Shown in pieces: positions 45,255 through 53,306 of a stretch of DNA of 64,000 nucleotides (the stretch's first letter is position 1; each line of letters opens with the position of its first letter). The stretch is from Geothrix fermentans DSM 14018 (GTDB taxonomy: Bacteria; Acidobacteriota; Holophagae; Holophagales; Holophagaceae). The notes under the pieces were generated by a model. The model had not been told where the DNA came from. It saw nothing but the letters and a program-made list of their open reading frames with translations, and did not search any database. Location of the stretch: assembly GCF_000428885.1 (NCBI RefSeq), contig NZ_AUAU01000018.1, positions 1-64,000 of the forward strand. Direction: 5' to 3'. The position numbers were made by a program, and so were the translations under genes.

Positions 45255-45491
45255 CTACTCGTCCCGGTCGGAATCGCCGATGACCACCAGGTCGTCGTCC
45301 TCGTAGGCGAAGTCGCCCTCCTCCATGAGGACCTCGCGGACCTTCCCCGACTCGGGGGAGTTGATGTAGAAGGCGGTACGGGAAGAATCCGTGCCCTCGA
45401 GGATCATCAGGGGCTCGTCCTCCTCTACCTCCTGGCCGGGGCGGACGAGGACGTCCACCACATAACCCGGCCATTCCGCCCTCACGATCAT
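45255..45491 (-). CDS. Biotinyl/lipoyl-like domain lacking the modified lysine
   Basis: This 78-residue protein has the barrel-sandwich pattern of biotinyl domains (VRAEWPGYVVDVLVRPGQEV, then NSPESGKVREVLMEEGD). At the place of ESMKM it reads EGTDSSR, so no lysine is available for biotin or lipoate. The C terminus is very acidic (GDFAYEDDDLVVIGDSDRDE). It probably cannot carry a cofactor and may act as a structural or regulatory partner, or be decaying. A GGGGAGG site supports the ATG at 45491. Confidence 0.75.
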   Translation of the reverse strand: MIVRAEWPGYVVDVLVRPGQEVEEDEPLMILEGTDSSRTAFYINSPESGKVREVLMEEGDFAYEDDDLVVIGDSDRDE

Positions 45492-45621
45492 GCTGCCTCC
45501 CCTTCGCCCGTCCGCGACCTTGGCCGGGAGAGTATGGCGGCCCGGGCCCCTGCGCAAGCCCCGGAAGCCGTTCTTTTCGTCACATCTCGGGTAGGTGATA
45601 CTGGAGGGCTTGGAGGAAGGC

Positions 45622-46722
45622 ATGGCTGTCGCCTGTGGCATCGTGGGTCTGCCCAATGTGGGAAAGTCCACCCTTTTCAACGCCCTCACCCGTGCGGGCG
45701 CGGCTTCGGCCAACTACCCCTTCTGCACCATCGAGCCCAACACGGGCGTGGTGGACGTGCCGGATCCGCGCCTCCAGTTCCTGGCGGACATCGTGAAGCC
45801 CCAGCGCATCCTGCCGGCGGCCCAGGAGTTCGTGGACATCGCCGGCCTGGTGCGCGGCGCCAGCAAGGGCGAGGGGCTGGGCAACGCCTTCCTGGGCCAT
45901 ATCCGTGAGACGGACGCCATCGTGCAGGTGGTCCGCTGCTTCGAGGATGGCAACGTCACCCACGTGGAGGGCGGCGTGAATCCCGAGCGGGACCTCTCCA
46001 TCATCGAGACCGAGCTGGTCATCAAGGACCTGGACGGCGTGGAGAAGGGCCTGGAGCGCCACCGCAAGGTCGCCAAGACCGGCAACAAGGAATCCGTGGC
46101 CCTGGTGGCGGTCCTGGAGCGCCTCCACGCCGTGCTGAACGAGGGCCAGTGGGCCCGCACCGCCGGCCTCTCCGCCGAGGACCGGGCCCTCATCAAGTCC
46201 TACGGCCTGCTCACCCTCAAGCCCACCCTCTTCGTGGGCAACATCGGGGAGGAGGACATCCGCCACCCCGAGGGCAACGCCCACTACCGCAAGCTCCAGG
46301 AGCTGGCGGCGGTGCGCCAGGCCCCCTGCATCCCCATCTGCTCCAAGCTGGAGGCCGAGATCCAGGACCTGCCCGAGGAGGACCGCCCCCTCTTCCTGGA
46401 GGAGGCGGGCCTCTCGGAGCCGGGCCTGAACGTGCTCATCCACGCCAGCTACGACCTGCTGGGGCTCCAGACCTACTTCACCGCCGGGGTGAAGGAGGTG
46501 CGGGCCTGGACCATCCACAAGGGCGACACGGCCCCCCAGGCCGCCGGCGTCATCCACACGGACTTCGAGAAGGGCTTCATCCGGGCCCAGGTCATCGCCT
46601 ACGAGGACTTCATCCAGTACCGGGGCGAGCAGGGCGCCAAGGATGCCGGGAAGATGCGCACGGAAGGGAAGGACTACGTCGTCAAGGACGGCGACCTGAT
46701 GAACTTCCTGTTCAACGTCTGA
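45622..46722 (+). CDS. ychF: Redox-regulated ribosome-binding ATPase YchF
   Basis: This 366-residue OBG-family P-loop NTPase has [15 protein letters not shown] as Walker A, followed by the [10 protein letters not shown] switch, and a C-terminal TGS-like domain ending [16 protein letters not shown]. YchF prefers ATP over GTP and influences translation and oxidative-stress responses. GGAGGAAGG lies just before the ATG at 45622; the frame begins 27 bp earlier but without homology. Confidence 0.97.
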   Translation: MAVACGIVGLPNVGKSTLFNALTRAGAASANYPFCTIEPNTGVVDVPDPRLQFLADIVKPQRILPAAQEFVDIAGLVRGASKGEGLGNAFLGHIRETDAIVQVVRCFEDGNVTHVEGGVNPERDLSIIETELVIKDLDGVEKGLERHRKVAKTGNKESVALVAVLERLHAVLNEGQWARTAGLSAEDRALIKSYGLLTLKPTLFVGNIGEEDIRHPEGNAHYRKLQELAAVRQAPCIPICSKLEAEIQDLPEEDRPLFLEEAGLSEPGLNVLIHASYDLLGLQTYFTAGVKEVRAWTIHKGDTAPQAAGVIHTDFEKGFIRAQVIAYEDFIQYRGEQGAKDAGKMRTEGKDYVVKDGDLMNFLFNV

Positions 46723-46749
46723 TATCGAGCAGCGTTCATAAACAGAACT

Positions 46750-46992
46750 TCACCACGGAGACACGGAACCCACGGAGTGTCACGGAGCCTCGGACCGGAT
46801 TGGGGGCCAGGCAGTTCTCCGTGCCCCCCCTCCTCCTTCGCGGGGCGCGACGCGCCCAGGGGCCGCATGCGGCCCCGCCAGTCGGCGCGGGCGGGATCCG
46901 CGCGATCGCGTGGCCGACCGCCCGCGCCGGCTGGCCTAGCGAAGCCACCCAGCCGCGTCCCTCAGTGCCCTCCGTGGCTCCGTGGTGGATCC
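46750..46992. repeat. Inverted-repeat intergenic element (CACCACGGAG type)
   Basis: The left end CACCACGGAGACACGGA (from about 46751) is matched by the inverted right end TCCGTGGCTCCGTGGTG (to about 46988). Such ends occur in many environmental genomes in intergenic spacers. The middle has GC-rich palindromes and no coding potential. Everything between ychF and htpX (46723-47007) is this element plus short flanks. Confidence 0.6.
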
Positions 46993-47007
46993 TTAATCGC
47001 TCAAGGC

Positions 47008-47847
47008 CTACCGGGCCTCGATGGGCATGCGCCGCAGGCGCTCCACCCGCACCTCCATGGGGGGGTGGGTGGAGAAGAGGCTCATGAGCCCGCCGCCGCT
47101 CAGGGGGTTCACGATCATCATGTGCGCCGTGGCGGGCTCGGCGGAGGCCATGGGCAGCTGCTGGTTGTAGGCCTGCAGGCGCTCCAGGGCCGAGGCCAGC
47201 ATGTCGGGCCGGCCCGTGAGGTGGGCGCTGTAGTCGTCCGCCAGATACTCGCGGGAGCGGCTCACGGCCATCTGGAGCAGGATGGCGGCCAGGGGTCCGA
47301 GGATCATGATGGCGATGCCCGCCAGGGGGTTCGAGCGGCCCTCCTCGTCCCGGGGCGAGATCCAGAAGGCCATGCGGGAGAGGAACATGATGGCCTGGGC
47401 CAGCACGGCGGCCAGGCTGCCGATGAGGATGTCCCGGTGCTTCACGTGGCCCAGCTCGTGGCCAATGACCGCCTCCAGCTCCGGGCGGCTGAGGATGCGC
47501 ATGATGCCCTCGGTCACCGCCACCACGGCGTGCTCGGGGTTGCGGCCCGTGGCGAAGGCGTTGGGCGTGTCCTCGGGGATGATGGCGATGCGGGGCGTGG
47601 GAAGGCCCGCGCGCTGGGCCAGGTTGGCCACGATGGCGTAGAGCTCGGGGGCATCGGCCTGGTCGACCACGCGCGCGCCGTAGCTGGCCAGCACGATCTT
47701 GTCGGAGAAGAAGTAGCTGACCCCGTTCATCACGAGACCGATGGCCAGGGCCAGCACCATGCCGGACTGGCCTCCGAAGTAGCCGCCGATCCACACCAGC
47801 AGGCCCGTCATGGCCACGATGATGAGAAGGGTTTTCGCCTGGTTCAT
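47008..47847 (-). CDS. htpX: HtpX-type membrane zinc metalloprotease
   Basis: This 279-residue M48B protease has the HELGHVKHRD zinc motif (residue ~130) between pairs of hydrophobic helices, plus REYLADDYSAHL with the third ligand. HtpX degrades misfolded membrane proteins with FtsH. The N terminus MNQAKTLLIIVAMTGLLVWIGG is a clean membrane helix. It reads in the same direction as the phosphatase gene 34 bp upstream and may be part of that stress-related cluster. Confidence 0.93.
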   Translation of the reverse strand: MNQAKTLLIIVAMTGLLVWIGGYFGGQSGMVLALAIGLVMNGVSYFFSDKIVLASYGARVVDQADAPELYAIVANLAQRAGLPTPRIAIIPEDTPNAFATGRNPEHAVVAVTEGIMRILSRPELEAVIGHELGHVKHRDILIGSLAAVLAQAIMFLSRMAFWISPRDEEGRSNPLAGIAIMILGPLAAILLQMAVSRSREYLADDYSAHLTGRPDMLASALERLQAYNQQLPMASAEPATAHMMIVNPLSGGGLMSLFSTHPPMEVRVERLRRMPIEAR

Positions 47848-47881
47848 GAAGCGTCCTCCACGTACCAGGATACGGAATGGA

Positions 47882-49453
47882 TCAAGCGCCCATGCGCTTG
47901 ACGACCACCAGGGTCACATCGTCCCGGAAGCGGCCCTCCTCCAGGTGCTGGAAAGCCTCCACCAGCAGGGCCTCGAACAGCTCATCGGCCCCGGCCTCCG
48001 GGCGCCGGCGGATGACCTCCGCCAGCCGGTGGTCGCCCAGTTCCTCCCCGACGGCGTTCTCGGCTTCCACCAGGCCATCCGTGAAGACCACCAGCACGTC
48101 CCCCGGCGCCATGGACGCCCGTCCCTCGCGGAACACAGCGCCGGGCAGCAGGCCCACCATGGGGCCGGTGGGGGAGAGGCGGACGACTTCCCCGCCGGCG
48201 CGGACCAGCAGCGGCGGGTTGTGGCCGCCGTTCACATACCGGAGGTCCCCGGTCTCGGGGTTCAGGCTCGCGGCGAACAGCGTGGTGTAGCGGTTGCCGT
48301 CGCGCACCGCGTCCATGCGGCGGTTGAGGCGCTCCGCCAGCCGCCCCCAGTCCTTCACGCGGCGGTCCGCCAGGGCCCGCAGGAAGGCCGAGAGCTGCGT
48401 CATCATCATGGAGGCCGGCAGGCCCTTGCCGGAGATGTCCCCCACGGCCATGTGGAGCCGGCTGCCCTGGTCCTCGTCCCGGGCCATCCAGAGGTCGTAG
48501 AGGTCCCCGCCCACGGCCTGGTAGGGCAGGTTCGCCGCGGCGCACTGCCAGCCCGGAGGCTCCGGCAGGGTCTTCGGCAGCAGGCGGCGCTGGATGTCCC
48601 GGGCCAGGTCCAGGTCCTTCTCCATGCGCTCGGCCTGGCGCCGGGCCTCCCGGAACTCCAGGCTGGACAGCTGGGAGGACGTGAGGTTCAGCAGGGTGTG
48701 CAGGAAGACCTCGTCGTCCTCCGACAGCTTTCCGACGGCCGGATCAGCGGCGTAGGCGAAGCCGTGGCTGTGGCTCTGGTCCTGCAGTTCGACCGCGTGG
48801 ACCAGGCCCTTGGCCTCCACCAGCTCATGCAGGCTGTCCCCTTCCAGCACCTCCGGGACCTGGCCCAGCCCCTTGGCGTGCAGCACGGCGCCCTGGGCGT
48901 CCACCACCAGGAGCCGCATGATCCGGAACTCGCCCATGAGCGTGTTGGCCATGAGCCGCACGAGATCCTGGCGGGTCTCCACCTGGCCCAGGTTGCGAGT
49001 GAGCTCGAAGACCGTGTTCAGGCGGGAGAGCTGCAGGGCCAGGGCCTGGTTCTGGGTGCTGCGGACCGCCTCGGCCCGCCGCCAGGCCAGCAGGGGCGCG
49101 CTGATGGACAGCAGCAGCGGCACGGCGTCCGGCAGCTCCCCCGCCCGGAGCACCAGGTGGCCGTAGACCTCCCCGCCGTAGGCCCAGGGCAGGACCTGCC
49201 AGCCCTCCCCGGGATGGGTGGGGAAGGCCGGGGCCGCACCCCGCAGGAACAGCCACTTGCCGCCATCCCAGAGCCCGCCCTGCCCTGTCCGGGCGATGCC
49301 CATGACGGTGACCCCCACCAGGTGGACGAGGTCCTCCTCGGTGCCCTGGTCCGGGAAGGTCTCCAGGAAGTCGATGAGGGGCAGCAGCTCCTGGGCCCCC
49401 TCCGGGATCTTCAGCGCCAGGTGGCGGAGACGGTCGAAGGGGTTGGTGGGCAT
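47882..49453 (-). CDS. SpoIIE/PP2C-type serine phosphatase with GAF-like sensor
   Basis: This 523-residue protein has an N-terminal sensory part (about 1-290, GAF-like, including LSRLNTVFELTRNLGQVETR) and a C-terminal PPM/SpoIIE phosphatase with DIQRRLLP, GGDLYDLW, VGDISGKGLPASM and FTDGLVEAEN. Aspartates in these motifs bind the two Mn ions. It should dephosphorylate the neighbouring STAS protein. The ATG at 49453 lies 14 nt after the anti-sigma stop with no strong site, so translation is probably coupled. Confidence 0.9.
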   Translation of the reverse strand: MPTNPFDRLRHLALKIPEGAQELLPLIDFLETFPDQGTEEDLVHLVGVTVMGIARTGQGGLWDGGKWLFLRGAAPAFPTHPGEGWQVLPWAYGGEVYGHLVLRAGELPDAVPLLLSISAPLLAWRRAEAVRSTQNQALALQLSRLNTVFELTRNLGQVETRQDLVRLMANTLMGEFRIMRLLVVDAQGAVLHAKGLGQVPEVLEGDSLHELVEAKGLVHAVELQDQSHSHGFAYAADPAVGKLSEDDEVFLHTLLNLTSSQLSSLEFREARRQAERMEKDLDLARDIQRRLLPKTLPEPPGWQCAAANLPYQAVGGDLYDLWMARDEDQGSRLHMAVGDISGKGLPASMMMTQLSAFLRALADRRVKDWGRLAERLNRRMDAVRDGNRYTTLFAASLNPETGDLRYVNGGHNPPLLVRAGGEVVRLSPTGPMVGLLPGAVFREGRASMAPGDVLVVFTDGLVEAENAVGEELGDHRLAEVIRRRPEAGADELFEALLVEAFQHLEEGRFRDDVTLVVVKRMGA

Positions 49454-49467
49454 GGGGGACCCGGGCT

Positions 49468-49905
49468 TCAGTCGAGCTTCTTGATCAGGCAGCACTCGTT
49501 CCGGCCGGAGCCCTCGTCCGCTTTGAACCGCACCTCGTCCATGAACCGGCTCATGAGCAGCAGGCCCAGGCCGCCCTTGCGGGGGTGCTTGATGTATTCC
49601 TTGGGATCCGGCAGCACGATCTGGTCGCCGCGGAGGCCCTGGCCGGAATGGAGGATGTGGATCTCCAGGGCCTGCTCGGTGAAGCGCAGCTCCAGCTCGA
49701 CGCTGTGCTCGCCCTCGCCGTGGTAGGCGTGGAGGATCACGTTGGTCACGGCCTCGTCCACGGCGATGCTCACCTTGGCGGCGGTGGCGTCATCGAGGCC
49801 GGCCACGAGCGAAGCCCGCTTGGCCAGCCCCGTCACCAGGTTCAGGTAGCGGGTCTGACTGGGGATTACGAGTCGGAACTCGGCTGGTTCCATGCTGGGC
49901 GCCAC
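49468..49905 (-). CDS. Anti-sigma factor serine kinase (RsbW-like)
   Basis: This 145-residue HATPase domain of the RsbW/SpoIIAB type has the N box DEAVTNVILHAYHG and G2-like PRKGGLGLLLMSRF. Such kinases bind a sigma factor or phosphorylate a STAS antagonist. AAGGGG five bases before the GTG at 49905 favours that start; the GTG at 49911 overlaps the STAS stop and the ATG at 49893 lacks a site. Upstream is its likely antagonist and downstream its phosphatase. No sigma gene is in the window. Confidence 0.85.
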   Translation of the reverse strand: MAPSMEPAEFRLVIPSQTRYLNLVTGLAKRASLVAGLDDATAAKVSIAVDEAVTNVILHAYHGEGEHSVELELRFTEQALEIHILHSGQGLRGDQIVLPDPKEYIKHPRKGGLGLLLMSRFMDEVRFKADEGSGRNECCLIKKLD

Positions 49906-49907
49906 GT

Positions 49908-50267
49908 TCACCCCTTCCGCTCGGGGGTCACGGCGGCCAGCGCCTGGTCCTCGTCGTTGAAGACCCGGTAGAGCTGGGTGAATCCCAGGGTGTCGAAGAT
50001 GGCGAAGACGTTCGGCTGGAGGTCGGACAGCAGGATGTCGCCGCGGTGCTCCCGGACGGTCTCGATGAGGCCCATGATGGCCCCCAGGCCGGCGGAGCTG
50101 ATGTAGTTGAGGTTCTTGCAGTTGAGGAGGATCGTGTAGCGCCCGTCCCGGACCAGCCCCTCCAGGGCCTCCTCGAACTCGCGGACGGTGTGGGCGTTGA
50201 TGAAACCGGCCGGAAGCAGCACCGCCACATCCCCCGCCTGCCTCACCGCAATGGAAAGATCCGCCAT
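49908..50267 (-). CDS. STAS-domain anti-sigma factor antagonist
   Basis: This 119-residue STAS protein has the phosphorylation motif NYISSAGLGAIMGL with the conserved Ser pair, and the ending FTQLYRVFNDEDQAL. When unphosphorylated, SpoIIAA/RsbV-type proteins bind the anti-sigma kinase and free the sigma factor. GGAG lies eight bases before the ATG at 50267. It is the first gene of the kinase-phosphatase-protease run, and diverges from the gene at 50385. Confidence 0.9.
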   Translation of the reverse strand: MADLSIAVRQAGDVAVLLPAGFINAHTVREFEEALEGLVRDGRYTILLNCKNLNYISSAGLGAIMGLIETVREHRGDILLSDLQPNVFAIFDTLGFTQLYRVFNDEDQALAAVTPERKG

Positions 50268-50384
50268 CCGCCATCTCCAAGGAACCTGGGTCATCCTATC
50301 GGTTCCCCAAGGTAAATACCAGCAGACGAGGTTCCCGCCCGAACTTGGGATACCCTGGACCCGAACCTTTCGTCCGAGCCCCCC

Positions 50385-51443
50385 ATGAGCGCCGCCCGTC
50401 CTGAGGACCAGCCCATCCACGACGCCCTCCGCGGCCCGCTGGAAGCCTGGCTGAACCAGAAGAACCAGAGCCTGCTCGAAGAGGTGATCGCCACCTGGCA
50501 GCTGGCCATGGAGCGGTTCCATCCCGACGAGGCGCTGCTGGAGCGGATCCGCCAGGCCCTCCCGGCCCCGGCTCCCGTCGAGACCGATGGCGGCGCCGCG
50601 GCCGCCTTCTCCGCCGCCCTGGACCTCGTGGAGGGGGCCCCCTCCCAGAGCGACCTCCTCAAGCGGCTGCTGGACGGCCTGGAGCCCCTGGTGGAGCGCA
50701 GCGCCATCTTCATCCTCAAGCAGGGACTCGCCTCCCTGTACGCCCACCGCGGCTTCGAGGCCCAGGCGCCCCTGAAACCCGGCGCCGTGGTGCCGCCCCC
50801 GGACCTGGAAGCGGTCATCCAGGGCCTGGGCCGCTCCCTCCGGAAGAAGGGCACCGCCTACTCCGCCCTGCTCTCGCCCCTCAGCCCCTACGAAGCCGCG
50901 GACCTGGCCATCCTCCCCCTCCGGCACAAGCGGAAGGCCGTGGCCCTGCTCCTGGTGGACAGCGGCCTGCGCCAGAAGCTGGACCACCCGGAGCTGGTGC
51001 GCGCCCTGGTACTGGCGGCCTCCGCCTCGCTGGGCGCCCTGGCCGCGGGGAAGGACGAGCCGTCCCCGGCCATCCCCCACCCCGCGCCCGGCACCGGGAC
51101 CCACCCCGGAACCCAGTCCAGCGCCCCCACCCAGATGGTGCCCGAGCCCATCGAGCCGCCCCATGCCGCGGAGCTGGATCCCAAGACCCGCGCCGCCGCC
51201 GACCGGCTCGCCCGCGTCCTGGTGGGGGATGTGGAGCTGTACTTCCCCGGGAAGGTCGCCCAGGCCCGCACCCAGGGGAACCTCTACGGGCTGCTCCGCG
51301 ACGAGCTCGACCGGAGCCGGGCCACCTTCGTGGAGCGTTTCGGTGAGGATGTAGAGGCTCAGTACCGGATTTTCACCAGCACCGTCGTACACCAGCTGTG
51401 CGATGACGATGCCTCCAAGCTGGGCGGGGCTCCCTGGGCCTGA
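50385..51443 (+). CDS. Uncharacterised GAF-like protein
   Basis: This 352-residue protein begins with a helical region, then has a roughly 150-residue GAF-like core (LEPLVERSAIFILKQGLASLYAHRGFEA and ADLAILPLRHKRKAVALLLVDSG). After a Pro-rich linker comes a helical end, RLARVLVGDVELYFPGKVAQ. The C-terminal pattern (VELYFPGKV-LYGLLRDELDRSR) recalls a helical module seen in delta-proteobacterial and acidobacterial signalling proteins. It diverges from the partner-switching operon across about 117 bp and may sense a signal for it; that is inference. Confidence 0.6.
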   Translation: MSAARPEDQPIHDALRGPLEAWLNQKNQSLLEEVIATWQLAMERFHPDEALLERIRQALPAPAPVETDGGAAAAFSAALDLVEGAPSQSDLLKRLLDGLEPLVERSAIFILKQGLASLYAHRGFEAQAPLKPGAVVPPPDLEAVIQGLGRSLRKKGTAYSALLSPLSPYEAADLAILPLRHKRKAVALLLVDSGLRQKLDHPELVRALVLAASASLGALAAGKDEPSPAIPHPAPGTGTHPGTQSSAPTQMVPEPIEPPHAAELDPKTRAAADRLARVLVGDVELYFPGKVAQARTQGNLYGLLRDELDRSRATFVERFGEDVEAQYRIFTSTVVHQLCDDDASKLGGAPWA

Positions 51444-51462
51444 GCCTTCCCCATAAACACTG

Positions 51463-51491
51463 GTGACAACCGGAGCCGACTCTGGTAGAAC
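51463..51491 (+). promoter_or_regulatory. Promoter of the FYDLN-acid protein gene
   Basis: GTGACA (51463-51468), a 17-bp spacer and TAGAAC (51486-51491) would start RNA near 51498, leaving a leader of about 28 nt. Confidence 0.6.
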
Positions 51492-51525
51492 CTTGTTCCT
51501 TTGGGCATGGGCGAGGAACAGGTCA

Positions 51526-51819
51526 ATGGCGGATCTCGGCAAGAAATTCACGTGTTTCCAGTGCGCGACGAAGTTCTATGACTTCGGCAAGCCGGAGGCG
51601 GTCTGTCCGAAGTGCGGCGCGAACCAGAAGGCCGCCCCTGCCAAGCCGCGCGCTGTGAAGAAGGAGAAGAGCGTCCACGTCATCGAGGACGACTTCACCG
51701 CCGAGCCCGAGGCCGAGAACCTCGAGGAGGCCTTCAGCGAGAGCGGCGTGCCCCTGGAGCGCGGACGCGGCGAAGGCTTCGATCCCGGCGACCTGCGCAT
51801 GGATGACTACGACGAATAG
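51526..51819 (+). CDS. FYDLN acid-family zinc-ribbon protein
   Basis: This 97-residue protein belongs to the TIGR02300-type FYDLN-acid family. It has a zinc ribbon (CFQC...CPKC) in residues 9-29 with FYDFG between, a central basic stretch (KPRAVKKEKS), and a very acidic second half ending MDDYDE. The function of the family is unknown; the pattern is typical of nucleic-acid-binding or anti-sigma-like proteins. It has its own candidate promoter. The following adenosine deaminase gene may be co-transcribed. Confidence 0.85.
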   Translation: MADLGKKFTCFQCATKFYDFGKPEAVCPKCGANQKAAPAKPRAVKKEKSVHVIEDDFTAEPEAENLEEAFSESGVPLERGRGEGFDPGDLRMDDYDE

Positions 51820-51863
51820 GCCCATGAGCTGCGCTCATGGGTAGGGAAAGTGCCGGAGGGTGC

Positions 51864-52784
51864 GTGATTCATCCGCTCGTGGATCGTCACACGCACCTGG
51901 AGGGCGCCCTTGATCCGGCCTGGGTTCGGGCCGAGGCGGAGCGGCGCGGGCTGGCGCTGCCGGACCCCCTGGAGGCCCTTTGGTCCGGCGCCAGTGTGCC
52001 GTTCGAGGGCTTCATCGAGGCCTTCCTCTTCGGTGCCGCGTTGCTGGACAGCCGCGAGGCGGTGCGCGCGGCCGTCGGGGCCGTGGCCGGGCGGACGCGG
52101 GCCTGCGGCGGATCAGGCTTCGACCTCTGGGCCTCGCCCCACTTCCTGGTGGCCCACCGCGGCCAGATCAGCCTCGACGCCTTCTGGCGGGGTTTGGAGG
52201 ACGGCCTGGCCGAGGCCGCGGCCCAGGGCGTCCGGGGCTGCGTGGTGGTGGATGCCGTGAACCACTTCGGCCCCAAGCACGGCCACTCGGTCCTCAACCT
52301 GGTGCTGCCGGAGCTGCCGCCCTTCGTGAAGGGCTTCTCCACCGGGGGCCTGGAGGGCACCCCCTTCCGCGACTGGGCCCCCGTCTTCGAGCGCGCCCGG
52401 AGCGCGGGCCTGCGCATCGCCGCCCACGCGGGCGAGAACGGCCCGGGCTCGAACGTCCGCGAGGCCGTGCTCGAGGGCGGCGTGGCCCGCATCGTCCACG
52501 GCATCCGGGCCGACGGCGCCACCCTGGAGCTGCTGGCGGAGCGGGGCATCTCCGTGGACATCTGCCCCACCTCCAACCGGGCCCTGGCCGCCGACGTGGT
52601 GCCCCATCCCCTGCCCCGCATGCTGGCGGCCGGCGTGCGCTGCGCCCTGGGCACGGACGACCCCGGCGTGGCCCCCTGCGACCTCGGCACCGAGGCCGCC
52701 GCGGCCCGGGCCATGGGCCTGGATGCCACCGCCCTGGAGACCCTCCGGCGGAATGGCGCCGAGGATGCCTGGTGCCTGGCCTGA
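51864..52784 (+). CDS. Adenosine deaminase-family protein
   Basis: This 306-residue amidohydrolase has the zinc motif HTHLEGAL, a later HAGENG, HGIR and the metal-binding TDDPG. Adenosine deaminase converts adenosine to inosine; related enzymes act on adenine or other purines. The SFSTGGLEG-type central motif is family-typical. The GTG at 51864 has GGAGGG a few bases upstream; an ATG at 51837 has none. No nucleotide metabolism partner is adjacent. Confidence 0.83.
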   Translation: MIHPLVDRHTHLEGALDPAWVRAEAERRGLALPDPLEALWSGASVPFEGFIEAFLFGAALLDSREAVRAAVGAVAGRTRACGGSGFDLWASPHFLVAHRGQISLDAFWRGLEDGLAEAAAQGVRGCVVVDAVNHFGPKHGHSVLNLVLPELPPFVKGFSTGGLEGTPFRDWAPVFERARSAGLRIAAHAGENGPGSNVREAVLEGGVARIVHGIRADGATLELLAERGISVDICPTSNRALAADVVPHPLPRMLAAGVRCALGTDDPGVAPCDLGTEAAAARAMGLDATALETLRRNGAEDAWCLA

Positions 52785-52810
52785 CACCGCGGCAGGTGGC
52801 ATGGTCTCCT

Positions 52811-52862
52811 CGCCGGACCCTCGCGCCATGGCCTGCCCCGCAGGCCATTCTGCGGTCCGGCG
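52811..52862 (+). terminator. Nested terminator hairpin after the adenosine deaminase gene
   Basis: An inner 9-bp perfect stem (52828-52836 with 52840-52848) and an outer 9-bp stem (52811-52819 with 52854-52862) form a nested hairpin 27 bp after the stop. Confidence 0.55.
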
Positions 52863-52874
52863 GTCGACCAGGGC

Positions 52875-53092
52875 TCGAAGCGCCCGGGCCTTCCAGGTAG
52901 ACTAGGGGATTCGGTGCGCGCCCGGCTCCGGCCTCCGCGAGCGAGGCGAGCGGGAGGACGCGCCAGACGGCGCGTCCGATAGGCCACGGGCGAAGCTGGA
53001 TAGAGCCTTCAGCATCCGGCGCTCTATCCAGCCAACCCGGGGGTCGAAGCGCCCCGGCCTTCCAGGTAGACTAGGGGATTCGGTGCGCGCCC
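52875..53092. repeat. Hairpin repeat bracketed by duplicated tRNA-Arg promoter
   Basis: A 49-bp direct repeat (52875-52923 and 53044-53092, one mismatch) contains a TAGACT hexamer and runs into the first bases of tRNA-Arg. Between the copies are a perfect hairpin (GGACGCGCC with GGCGCGTCC around AGAC) and a second hairpin (GCTGGATAGAGC with its inverse). The second hairpin's arm repeats the tRNA-Arg D-arm. The first hairpin core resembles copy C. Confidence 0.75.
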
Positions 53093-53163
53093 ATAGCTCA
53101 GCTGGATAGAGCATCAGGCTTCGAACCTGAGGGTCGGGCGTTCGAGTCGCTCTGGGCGCACCA
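53087..53163 (+). tRNA. tRNA-Arg (anticodon TCG)
   Basis: A 77-nt tRNA with encoded CCA. The acceptor GCGCCCA pairs with TGGGCGC, the anticodon stem TCAGG/CCTGA encloses CTTCGAA, and the T loop is TTCGAGT. Anticodon TCG reads CGA. Confidence 0.95.
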
Positions 53164-53188
53164 CCGGCAATGACAATTCGGCAACCCT

Positions 53189-53273
53189 GCGAGCGTGGCG
53201 GAACTGGTAGACGCACTGGATTTAGGTTCCAGCGGTTCACACCGTGTCGGTTCGAGTCCGACCGTTCGCACCA
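53189..53273 (+). tRNA. tRNA-Leu (anticodon TAG)
   Basis: An 85-nt class II tRNA with encoded CCA. The acceptor GCGAGCG pairs with CGTTCGC with one G-T pair; the anticodon loop contains TTTAGGT and there is a short variable arm. Anticodon TAG reads CTA. It lies 25 bp after tRNA-Arg and is probably co-transcribed with it. Confidence 0.95.
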
Positions 53274-53306
53274 CTTCGCATGACCCCCGCATCACACGGA
53301 GCATCC

